From an uncultured Caulobacterales bacterium (GTDB lineage: Bacteria > Pseudomonadota > Alphaproteobacteria > Caulobacterales > Caulobacteraceae): DNA of 6,592 nucleotides. A model generated the notes under the pieces. That model made no database searches. It was not told the origin of the DNA and was given only the letters and a program-made list of their open reading frames with translations. The stretch covers positions 1 through 6,592 of the forward strand of contig CAIUZX010000422.1 of NCBI GenBank assembly GCA_903903715.1, in the 5' to 3' direction. Positions 1 to 5,020 of the stretch are shown here, piece after piece. Position numbers and translations under genes: made by a program. How positions within the stretch are numbered: position 1 is the stretch's first letter; each line of letters begins with the position of its first letter.

Positions 1-362
1 ACGCCGAGATCGATCATGTCGAAGGCCTCGTGCTCCCCGAACCAGGGCAGCACGACGTCGAGGAGCGATTCGGTGTCCTGGCGCGGTGACAGGACCTGAG
101 GGGAGATCGAGACCATGATCTTCCAGAACCCGACCTTGCCCACGATCCGGCTGACCGGCTCGCGCCTGCAGCGCCTTTCGATATAGCCATCGAGGGTCGC
201 CATCTGTTCGTCGGTCAGTTCGCGGTAGGGATCGGTAACGATATCCGTGCGGGTCACCCCTGCAGCCGCCTCGAGCAACAGGCGCGCGTCCAGCACCGGG
301 CTGTCGACGCGAGCGGCCTTGAGGGTGTCGCGGGCGCGGGTCCAGGCCGTCTTCAAGTCCAT
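1..362 (-). CDS. prmC: Peptide chain release factor N5-glutamine methyltransferase PrmC (HemK), N-terminal part, runs off left edge
   Basis: PrmC methylates the glutamine of the GGQ motif in release factors RF1 and RF2, using S-adenosylmethionine, in the cytoplasm. I translated the minus strand from the ATG at 362-360 and obtained 120 residues with no stop before the window edge. Residues 1-65 fit the helical N-terminal domain that binds the release factor (D25-A-R-L-L-L, then a DEQ...LDGYIERR helix). Residues 66-80 (RREPVSRIVGKVGFW) match the family's REP-(L/V)-x-x-(I/L)-x-G-x-x-x-F-W segment. Residues 90-98 (VLSPRQDTE) match the usual VLIPRPDTE. Residues 118-120 (DLG) begin the SAM-binding motif I. 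The catalytic NPPY motif would lie beyond the edge. The start codon overlaps the stop of the MOSC gene by one base (TGATG), with a GAGG about 10 nt upstream. The usual neighbour prfA is not visible. Identification rests on motifs seen by eye. Confidence 0.9.
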   Translation of the reverse strand, partial: MDLKTAWTRARDTLKAARVDSPVLDARLLLEAAAGVTRTDIVTDPYRELTDEQMATLDGYIERRCRREPVSRIVGKVGFWKIMVSISPQVLSPRQDTESLLDVVLPWFGEHEAFDMIDLG

Positions 363-1132
363 CAGTCCATGACCTCTACGCGTTGACCGGGCTCTACGTC
401 GCCGTCGGTCTCGATGCGGAGATAGACACCCAGATTGGCTTTCCCGGTCTGTTCCATCAGCGCGGTGACGAGTTCGAAGTCCCGCTCCGCCGTCTTCGGA
501 TTCACATGGGTGGCGATACAGCGCTGGATGGGCTTGACCACCGTCGCCAGCGCCCCACCCAACCGGACCCGCGCGCCGGGCGCGAGCGTGTTCTCCGCAA
601 AGGCGGGCCAGCCCGACACGTCGATATTGCCGCGAAAGCGCGCAGGCGAAAGGTCAAGGCCCGCCGTCTCGGACAGGACCTTGAGACTTTCAAGATTGGT
701 CAGGGAGATCTGGCCCGACGGATCGTCGAGAAAGCGGTGTTTTGGCGCGTTGATCACCCGAAGCGGCCCGTTCGCGTCCTCACCCAGCACCGCCGCCAGC
801 CAGTCTGCGAAGGCCTGCGCGTCTTCAATCTCATTCAGCCTGACAGATATGGGATCATGCCCGGGCGCGGAGGCGTGCAGAACGCCCGCGGCGTCGTCCA
901 GACGCGTGCGCACCCCGGCGACCTTCGGCATCGCGGCGAGCACGGCAAACTTCATCTTCGATATGTGTTTCGGCGCTTGCGGGTCGAAGCCGGAGGGGCC
1001 GTTCTCCACCGCAAAGACCCGATCAAAGGGCAGGCCATCCCGCGCCGTCAGCCGGACGCGATCCAGCGCCTCGGACGTGAAGCCCTTGATCGGGTGGCGC
1101 CAGATCGCCTCAAGAACGCCGATGATGGCCAT
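362..1132 (-). CDS. MOSC-domain protein, YcbX/mARC-like, putative molybdenum-cofactor oxidoreductase
   Basis: This 256-residue protein has the two-part layout of the YcbX/mARC group: a MOSC N-terminal beta-barrel (about 1-125, with HPIKGF at 13-18 in place of the common YPIKS) followed by the MOSC domain (about 130-256). RFRGNI at 165-170 corresponds to the family's R-(F/Y)-R-(P/G)-N-(I/L). C205, in IQRCIATHVNP, sits where mARC and YcbX proteins carry the cysteine that coordinates molybdenum. Family members reduce N-hydroxylated compounds or move sulfur and molybdenum cofactor; the substrate here cannot be told. The start is the ATG at 1132-1130, preceded by AGG at a suitable distance. It lies 49 nt after the acyl-CoA dehydrogenase stop and its own stop overlaps prmC, so it may be co-transcribed with both. 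A small inverted repeat (1156-1169) in the upstream gap has no T-run and is not called a terminator. Confidence 0.85.
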   Translation of the reverse strand: MAIIGVLEAIWRHPIKGFTSEALDRVRLTARDGLPFDRVFAVENGPSGFDPQAPKHISKMKFAVLAAMPKVAGVRTRLDDAAGVLHASAPGHDPISVRLNEIEDAQAFADWLAAVLGEDANGPLRVINAPKHRFLDDPSGQISLTNLESLKVLSETAGLDLSPARFRGNIDVSGWPAFAENTLAPGARVRLGGALATVVKPIQRCIATHVNPKTAERDFELVTALMEQTGKANLGVYLRIETDGDVEPGQRVEVMD

Positions 1133-1181
1133 GCCCGCCTATAGGCTGAGGACACCCTTGCGGGCAAGGCCGTGAAATCGG

Positions 1182-2483
1182 TTAGCGTATCCCCGGCACG
1201 TGCAGGCGGGCTTCGTCGGCCTGACGGGTGCGGGCCGCCTCGTCGCCGTACTTGGACAGCTCCATCCGCGCGATGGTGCGGTTGTGCACCTCGTCCGGAC
1301 CGTCCGCCAGGCGAAGGGTGCGGATGCCGGAATAGAGCTTGGCGAGGCCGGGGTCCGAGGTGACGCCCGCGCCGCCGAAGGCCTGGATGGCGTCGTCGAT
1401 CACCTTGAGCGCCATCTTCGGCGCGGCGACCTTGATCATGGCGATCTCGAGCCGCGCGGACTTGTTGCCGGCGCGGTCCATCATGTCGGCGGCCTTGAGG
1501 CACAGAAGGCGGCACATCTCGATCTCGGTCCGCGCCTCCGCCACGCGCTGCTCCCACACCGAATGCTCAGCGATCAGCTTGCCGAACGCTTTGCGGGTGA
1601 GCAGGCGGCGGCACATCTTTTCCAGCGCCACTTCCGCCGCGCCGATGGTGCGCATGCAGTGGTGGATGCGTCCGGGGCCAAGGCGTCCCTGCGCGATCTC
1701 GAAGCCGCGCCCTTCGCCCAGCAACAGGTTCTCCACCGGCACGCGCACGTCCTTCAGCAGCACCTCGGCATGGCCGTGCGGGGCGTCGTCGTAACCGAAT
1801 ACCGGCAGCATGCGCTCCACCACGATCCCCTTGGCGTCGAGGGGCACGAGGATCTGGCTCTGCTGGGTGTAGGACTTGGCGGACGGGTCGGTCTTGCCCA
1901 TCACGATGGCGACTTTGCAGCGGGGATCGCCAAGACCCGAAGACCACCACTTGCGACCGTTGATGACATACTCATCGCCGTCACGGACGATGGAGGTCTC
2001 GATGTTCGTCGCGTCAGACGAGGCGACCGCCGGCTCCGTCATCAGAAAGGCCGAGCGGATCTCGCCATTCATCAGCGGGCGCAGCCACTGCTCCTTCTGC
2101 TCGCGGGTGCCGTAGCGCTCCAGCACCTCCATGTTGCCGGTGTCGGGAGCGGAGCAGTTGAACACCTCCGACGCAAAACCCACCCGGCCCATGATCTCGG
2201 CGATGCTGGCGTATTCGAGGTTCGACAGCTGGGCGCCCTCGAACTGGAACGTGTCGTCCAGATTCGGATGCCCCGCATGCGGCGGCATGAACATGTTCCA
2301 GAGCCCTTCGGCCTTGGCCTTCGCCTTCAGAGTCTCGACGATCTGGATCACCTTCCAGCGATCAGCGCCCGACACGTTCATCTCCGCCTCATAGACGGGG
2401 ACCGCCGGGTAGACATGAGCCTCCATGAAGGCCGTGACGCGATCGATCCAGTGCTTCTGGCTGTCCGAATAGGTGAATTTCAT
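1182..2483 (-). CDS. Acyl-CoA dehydrogenase, ACAD10/ACAD11-like
   Basis: This FAD enzyme (433 residues) should oxidise an acyl-CoA at the alpha-beta bond and pass electrons to electron-transfer flavoprotein. I see a helical N-domain (about 1-145), a middle beta-domain with FLMTEPAVASSDATN (146-160) and INGRKWWSSG (174-183) for flavin and substrate binding, and a C-terminal helical domain with FGGAGV (369-374) and RTLRLADGPDEVH (388-400). PDTGN (113-117), TEPAVASSDATNIE and ADGPDEVH are characteristic of the ACAD10/11-like branch, so the substrate is not safely a plain straight-chain acyl-CoA. Aligned by eye with medium-chain dehydrogenase, the catalytic-base position is D394 rather than glutamate. 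The frame is open to 2525, but the ATG at 2483-2481 has an excellent Shine-Dalgarno 7 nt away, and family homology begins with MKFTYSDSQ, so I chose the shorter start. No clear sigma70 promoter was found for it; two dyads and a palindrome lie upstream. Confidence 0.93.
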   Translation of the reverse strand: MKFTYSDSQKHWIDRVTAFMEAHVYPAVPVYEAEMNVSGADRWKVIQIVETLKAKAKAEGLWNMFMPPHAGHPNLDDTFQFEGAQLSNLEYASIAEIMGRVGFASEVFNCSAPDTGNMEVLERYGTREQKEQWLRPLMNGEIRSAFLMTEPAVASSDATNIETSIVRDGDEYVINGRKWWSSGLGDPRCKVAIVMGKTDPSAKSYTQQSQILVPLDAKGIVVERMLPVFGYDDAPHGHAEVLLKDVRVPVENLLLGEGRGFEIAQGRLGPGRIHHCMRTIGAAEVALEKMCRRLLTRKAFGKLIAEHSVWEQRVAEARTEIEMCRLLCLKAADMMDRAGNKSARLEIAMIKVAAPKMALKVIDDAIQAFGGAGVTSDPGLAKLYSGIRTLRLADGPDEVHNRTIARMELSKYGDEAARTRQADEARLHVPGIR

Positions 2484-2490
2484 GATCGAG

Positions 2491-2498
2491 CTCCTCCC
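2491..2498 (-). promoter_or_regulatory. Shine-Dalgarno of the acyl-CoA dehydrogenase gene
   Basis: On the minus strand this reads GGGAGGAG, 7 nt upstream of the ATG at 2483. It decides the start against the longer open frame from 2525, whose extra 14 residues (Arg-rich) match nothing expected of the family. Confidence 0.85.
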
Positions 2499-2502
2499 TG
2501 AG

Positions 2503-2516
2503 CGGCGGCGCCGCCG
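2503..2516. repeat. 14-bp perfect palindrome CGGCGGCGCCGCCG in the dehydrogenase leader
   Basis: This self-complementary sequence lies just upstream of the Shine-Dalgarno of the dehydrogenase gene. In RNA it could fold only as a short tight hairpin, and as DNA it could be an operator half of a larger site. It is simple in sequence and GC-rich, so chance is a real alternative. Confidence 0.4.
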
Positions 2517-2522
2517 AATGTC

Positions 2523-2537
2523 CATCTTTTGAAGATG
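2523..2537. promoter_or_regulatory. Inverted repeat CATCTT-TTG-AAGATG, candidate operator
   Basis: Six-base arms around a 3-nt centre lie 40-54 nt upstream of the dehydrogenase start codon. The position suits a repressor site overlapping the promoter or leader of that gene. No regulator gene is present in the window and no matching second copy was found, so the function is unproven. Confidence 0.35.
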
Positions 2538-2674
2538 AGGATGTTAGGGCGGATTTTGCGGCTCGCCTTGCCCTCGCGCAATCCTGACCCAGCGTAAATG
2601 CCCGAATCGTCAATCACTCTGAACAGCGGCCGGAGCCGTCAATTCGGGAGGAAAACGGGGCCAAACCCCCATTT

Positions 2675-2690
2675 TTGACATTTTCGTCAA
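2675..2690. promoter_or_regulatory. Dyad operator candidate copy 1, TTGAC-N6-GTCAA
   Basis: Perfect 5-bp inverted arms (TTGAC and GTCAA) around ATTTTC. It is 15/16 identical to the copy at 2727-2742, exactly 52 bp away, about five helical turns, so both would present the same DNA face. The length and symmetry fit a dimeric helix-turn-helix repressor. It lies 192 bp upstream of the dehydrogenase start. Confidence 0.55.
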
Positions 2691-2726
2691 TTATTTTGAC
2701 CGAATGGTAGGAAATCTGCGGTCACA

Positions 2727-2742
2727 TTGAGATTTTCGTCAA
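2727..2742. promoter_or_regulatory. Dyad operator candidate copy 2, TTGAG-N6-GTCAA
   Basis: It differs from copy 1 at one base only (TTGAG for TTGAC), with the same ATTTTC centre and the same GTCAA arm. It ends 12 bp before the candidate -35 box of the small RNA promoter, a position suited to control of that promoter. Confidence 0.55.
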
Positions 2743-2754
2743 AACCCTGACCCA

Positions 2755-2782
2755 TTGATATTGACACGCCGCCGACTATGAC
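2755..2782 (+). promoter_or_regulatory. Candidate sigma70 promoter for the small RNA
   Basis: TTGATA (2755-2760), a 16-bp spacer, then TATGAC (2777-2782) gives a fair match to the -35 and -10 consensus and places the transcription start near 2789-2790. A second good -35 (TTGACA, 2761-2766) directly follows but has only a poor -10 (near 2784-2789). Which one is used cannot be told from sequence. Confidence 0.4.
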
Positions 2783-2788
2783 GTTTTG

Positions 2789-2910
2789 TTCATGTGTGAG
2801 GTCTACGAACGCCCAGACGTTTGGCCCTCCGGCGTTTCGGGGAGGAAACGCCTTCCATAATTGTCGTAAGACAGCCGAACCCGCCGTGTTTATCCCCCAC
2901 GGCGGGTTTT
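2789..2910 (+). ncRNA. Candidate small structured RNA, about 120 nt
   Basis: Four stem-loops follow one another without overlap. Stem 1 is 2806-2823 (CGAACG / CGTTTG with one G-U pair, loop CCCAGA). Stem 2 is 2831-2852 (GGCGTTT / AAACGCC, 7 bp, loop CGGGGAGG). Stem 3 is 2861-2874 (4 bp plus a G-U pair, GNRA-type loop GTAA). Stem 4 is the terminator 2878-2910. A promoter-like pair precedes it and no plausible long gene lies between promoter and terminator, so the unit reads best as a free-standing RNA. CCTCC at 2826-2830 is unpaired between stems 1 and 2; it could pair with Shine-Dalgarno sequences of target mRNAs, or alternatively with GGAGG (2841-2845) in the loop of stem 2. I do not recognise the family. 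A 22-codon open frame (2792-2860) inside it is an alternative reading. The 5' end is estimated. Confidence 0.5.
2878..2910 (+). terminator. Intrinsic (Rho-independent) terminator
   Basis: An 11-bp perfect stem (AACCCGCCGTG at 2878-2888 with CACGGCGGGTT at 2898-2908) closes a 9-nt loop and runs into TTTT at 2907-2910. The T-run is on the plus-strand side only, so it ends rightward transcription. No annotated gene upstream on that strand needs it, which is the main argument for the small RNA. Confidence 0.8.
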
Positions 2911-2935
2911 GTGCGTCTGGATGGGGAAAATGATT

Positions 2936-2951
2936 TTGACGTTGACGTCAA
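2936..2951. promoter_or_regulatory. Dyad operator candidate copy 3, TTGAC-N6-GTCAA
   Basis: It has the same arms and the same 6-bp spacing as copies 1 and 2 but a different centre (GTTGAC). A shorter perfect palindrome TTGACGTCAA (2942-2951) is nested in it. It lies between the small RNA terminator and the secreted-protein gene, 113 bp before that start codon. Confidence 0.5.
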
Positions 2952-2969
2952 TTTCGACCATCCCTCTCC

Positions 2970-2991
2970 GTTCAGCTTCAGTTCATGTTGA
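2970..2991 (+). promoter_or_regulatory. GTTCA direct repeat with 11-bp period, candidate response-regulator box
   Basis: GTTCA occurs at 2970-2974 and 2981-2985, one 11-bp step apart, with TTCAG also at 2977-2981 and GTTGA at 2987-2991. OmpR/PhoB-type response regulators bind direct repeats with this period. It sits 74-95 bp before the secreted-protein start codon and no strong -35/-10 pair was found there, as in activator-dependent promoters. The identity of any regulator is unknown. Confidence 0.35.
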
Positions 2992-3064
2992 GACTCCTAA
3001 ACCGGATCCACGTTAACGGCGCGCCGTCATTCCGCTGCGGGCCTGGCCCGAGGAGACCGTCATC

Positions 3065-3505
3065 ATGAAAAAGGTGCTTACCGCCGCCTTGACTGCGCTC
3101 ACCATTGCTTCCGCGTTCGGCACAGGCGTCACCGCCGCCAGCGCCGACGAGCGCCGCGGCCGGGACGATCGCCGCGACTGGAGCGGCGGGAATTATGAGC
3201 GCGGCGACCGCTATGATCGCGGCGAGCGACGGGACTGGGATCGCGGAGACCGGGACCGGGACCGGCATCGCGACCGGGACGCAGGCGTACTGGTCGGCGC
3301 CGGGATCTTGGGCCTTGCAATCGGCGCGGCCATCGCCTCGAGCGACCGCCACCCGGCGCCCCCGCCCCAGCCCGTCTACTACCGTGAGCCGCCGCCGGCC
3401 TACTACAACGGCCCTTACTACTACGGCTATGTCGGCGAGTGCCGGGTCCACTATCGGTGGGACTCCTACTATCGCCGCTATGTTGAGATCGAGCGCTGCT
3501 ACTGA
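3065..3505 (+). CDS. Small secreted envelope protein: signal peptide, Arg/Asp-rich region, glycine zipper, Tyr/Pro-rich C-terminus
   Basis: I do not recognise a named family. The 146-residue product starts with a Sec signal peptide (MKK, hydrophobic 4-24, predicted cleavage after A27 in ASA-DE). Residues 28-72 are extremely rich in Arg, Asp and Gly, including an RDRDRDRHRDRD run. Residues 73-92 form a hydrophobic glycine-zipper-like segment (G74, G78, G83, G87 in GxxxG steps). Residues 96-123 are Pro/Tyr-rich. The C-terminus (124-146) holds the only two cysteines (C126, C145), which could form a disulfide in the periplasm. This looks like the small periplasmic or outer-membrane-associated proteins common in alphaproteobacteria; envelope stress or surface binding is a guess. 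The ATG at 3065 is preceded by AGGAG 9 nt away. Possible control is by the GTTCA repeat and dyad copy 3. Its last 7 bp overlap the end of ubiB on the other strand. Confidence 0.8.
   Translation: MKKVLTAALTALTIASAFGTGVTAASADERRGRDDRRDWSGGNYERGDRYDRGERRDWDRGDRDRDRHRDRDAGVLVGAGILGLAIGAAIASSDRHPAPPPQPVYYREPPPAYYNGPYYYGYVGECRVHYRWDSYYRRYVEIERCY
3248..3280 (+). repeat. GACCGG hexamer repeat inside the secreted-protein gene
   Basis: GACCGG occurs at 3248, 3254, 3260 and 3272, interrupted once by CATCGC, and encodes the Arg-Asp run of the protein. Such an in-frame 6-bp repeat can lengthen or shorten by slippage in two-residue steps without a frameshift. Confidence 0.7.
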
Positions 3506-5010
3506 TGCAATAGTGTGAGGGTCAGCGCGGCGGCCGTGAGGCCGACCGCGAGCCCGACGCCGAGCCACAGCCCCGCCGACGCACCGCCGGCGGGCGGCGC
3601 TGAGACGGGCGGATCACCCGCCTCGATCCGCTCGGCCAGCCGCTCCAGCACGCGCATCGCGCGCGTCACATGCCGCTCGATCTGCGCCTTCGGCGACAGC
3701 TCCCGCCGGATCCAACGCTCGACCACCGGACGCGCCGCCTCCCAGATATCGCTGTCCGCATCGATCCGGCGCGCGACGCCTTCCACGGTCACCATGGTCT
3801 TCTGCAGGAGCACGAGCTCCGGCCGAAGATGCATGTCGAACAGGCCGGTGATCTCGAAGAGCTGGCCGAGCAGGCGCCCCATCGACACCTCCTTGGCCTT
3901 GCGGCCGAAGATCGGCTCGCCCACCGCCCGCAGCGCCTGGGCGAAGTCGTCGACATTTTGCATACGCGGCACATAGCCCGCTTCGAAATGCACTTCCGCG
4001 ACCCGGCGATAGTCGCGACGCAGGAAGCCCCACAGGATCTCGGCGAGGAACCGGCGCTCATTGTGACCGATGCGGCCGACAATGCCGAAGTCGACGGCGA
4101 TCAGCCGGTCCGGCGCCGAGACGAACAGATTACCCTCGTGCAGGTCCGCGTGGAACAGGCCGTGGTCCAGCGCCTGGGCCAGAAACGCGCGAATGACGTT
4201 ATTGGCTAAAGCCGGCCGGTCGAGGCCGGGCAACGACAGGGCCGCCTCCCCCGACAGAGGCGTGCCCGTCGCCCACTCCAGCGTCAGCACCCGCTTGGCG
4301 ACACCGTCCCAGATCACCGCCGGCGCAGTCATGTAGACGTCGCGGGCCATGATCTCGCCCATCTCGCTGGCGGCGGCGGCCTCGAGACGCAGATCAAGCT
4401 CCAGCGCCATGGACCGCGTCACGGCGGCGGCGAAAGCGTTGGGCTCAAGGCGCCGGACCGTGGGGCCGAGCCGTTCTGCGAGACCCGCCGCGAGGGTCAT
4501 GGCGGCGATATCCTTGGCCACCCGGCGCTCGATCCCCGGGCGGAGCACCTTCACCGCCACCTCACGCCCATCCAGCAGCGTGGCGCGGTGCGCCTGGGCG
4601 AGGCTGGCGGCGCCGACCACGGGTCCGAAGTCCTTGAACAGGTTGTCGATCGGGCGGCCGAGCGCGCGCTCCACCTCCGCCCGCGCCAGCGCCGCGTCGA
4701 AGGGCGGCAGCTGATCCTTGAGGCGCGCGAGATCCGCCGCCATCTCGTCGCCGAAGACGTCCGCTCGCGTGGAGAGGAGCTGACCTAGCTTGATCGCCGC
4801 AGGGCCGAGTTGCTCAAACGCCCGCGCCAGGCGCTCTCCCGGGCGGCCACGCTTTGCCTGCGGACCGCTGAGCAGGCGCAAGACCGCGGCGGGCCAACGC
4901 ACTTCCGGCGGAAGCAGGGGCGCGAGCTCCCGCGGAACCAGCGCATCGGCCCGGATCAGCACCCAGCCTGCGCCGATCAGGCGACCGAAGGATGAGAGCG
5001 TCATCGCCAC
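3499..5010 (-). CDS. ubiB: UbiB/COQ8-type atypical kinase (ADCK family), ubiquinone biosynthesis
   Basis: UbiB/COQ8 is a membrane-associated atypical kinase with ATPase activity that supports the ubiquinone pathway, probably by making lipid intermediates available to the soluble enzymes. The 503-residue protein shows the family's KxGQ motif (K74-L-G-Q77), the Ala-rich loop that replaces the Gly-rich loop of ordinary kinases (GAASLAQAH, 133-141), VAVKV with lysine K154, the ExD pair E204/D206 in ELDLRLEAA, the catalytic loop HADLHEGN (287-294, D289) and DFG (307-309). Most family members have HADxHPGN; here Glu replaces Pro. A single hydrophobic segment at about 478-500 should anchor the C-terminus. 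The start is GTG at 5010, with GAGG of the overlapping ubiE-stop region 8 nt upstream; ATG at 5004 is the alternative. It lies 10 nt after ubiE. Its stop overlaps the convergent secreted-protein gene by 7 bp. Confidence 0.95.
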   Translation of the reverse strand: MAMTLSSFGRLIGAGWVLIRADALVPRELAPLLPPEVRWPAAVLRLLSGPQAKRGRPGERLARAFEQLGPAAIKLGQLLSTRADVFGDEMAADLARLKDQLPPFDAALARAEVERALGRPIDNLFKDFGPVVGAASLAQAHRATLLDGREVAVKVLRPGIERRVAKDIAAMTLAAGLAERLGPTVRRLEPNAFAAAVTRSMALELDLRLEAAAASEMGEIMARDVYMTAPAVIWDGVAKRVLTLEWATGTPLSGEAALSLPGLDRPALANNVIRAFLAQALDHGLFHADLHEGNLFVSAPDRLIAVDFGIVGRIGHNERRFLAEILWGFLRRDYRRVAEVHFEAGYVPRMQNVDDFAQALRAVGEPIFGRKAKEVSMGRLLGQLFEITGLFDMHLRPELVLLQKTMVTVEGVARRIDADSDIWEAARPVVERWIRRELSPKAQIERHVTRAMRVLERLAERIEAGDPPVSAPPAGGASAGLWLGVGLAVGLTAAALTLTLLHQ

Positions 5011-5020
5011 CCGCCGCGCC

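Larger units (their letters stand above)
2484..3064. other. Divergent intergenic region (581 bp), AT-richer, carrying repeated dyads, a candidate small RNA and terminator
   Basis: No long gene fits here on either strand. From left to right it holds the dehydrogenase leader palindromes, single GTCAA sites at 2609 and 2638, two 16-bp dyads (2675-2690, 2727-2742), a promoter-like pair (2755-2782), four stem-loops ending in a terminator (2806-2910), a third dyad (2936-2951), and a GTTCA direct repeat (2970-2985) ahead of the secreted-protein gene. The middle is clearly AT-richer than the flanking genes, as expected of promoter DNA. Elements are listed separately. Confidence 0.8.

Noticed and set aside
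1156..1169. Inverted repeat CCTTGC-GG-GCAAGG between dehydrogenase and MOSC genes as a terminator
   Set aside because: The stem is short with a very tight loop and there is no T-run on the minus strand.
1200..2501. A 433-codon open frame on the plus strand opposite the acyl-CoA dehydrogenase
   Set aside because: It mirrors the real gene almost exactly, is His/Arg/Leu-rich without family motifs, and arises from high third-position GC.
2484..2525. Longer N-terminus for the acyl-CoA dehydrogenase starting at 2525
   Set aside because: It would place the strong Shine-Dalgarno inside the coding region and add an Arg-rich stretch foreign to the family.
2826..2852. H-type pseudoknot from CCTCC/GGAGG and GGCGTTT/AAACGCC
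   Set aside because: The two stems would abut with no connecting loop nucleotides, which is not sterically workable; they are better seen as alternative pairings.
2609..2951. CRISPR array or integration attachment repeats
   Set aside because: The repeats are short, in both orientations and irregularly spaced, with no cas or integrase gene nearby.
2978..3568. A 196-codon open frame on the minus strand opposite the secreted-protein gene
   Set aside because: The Val/Ala/Pro-rich composition is the antisense reading of the Arg/Asp and Tyr/Pro repeats; the sense frame has a signal peptide and a good ribosome site.
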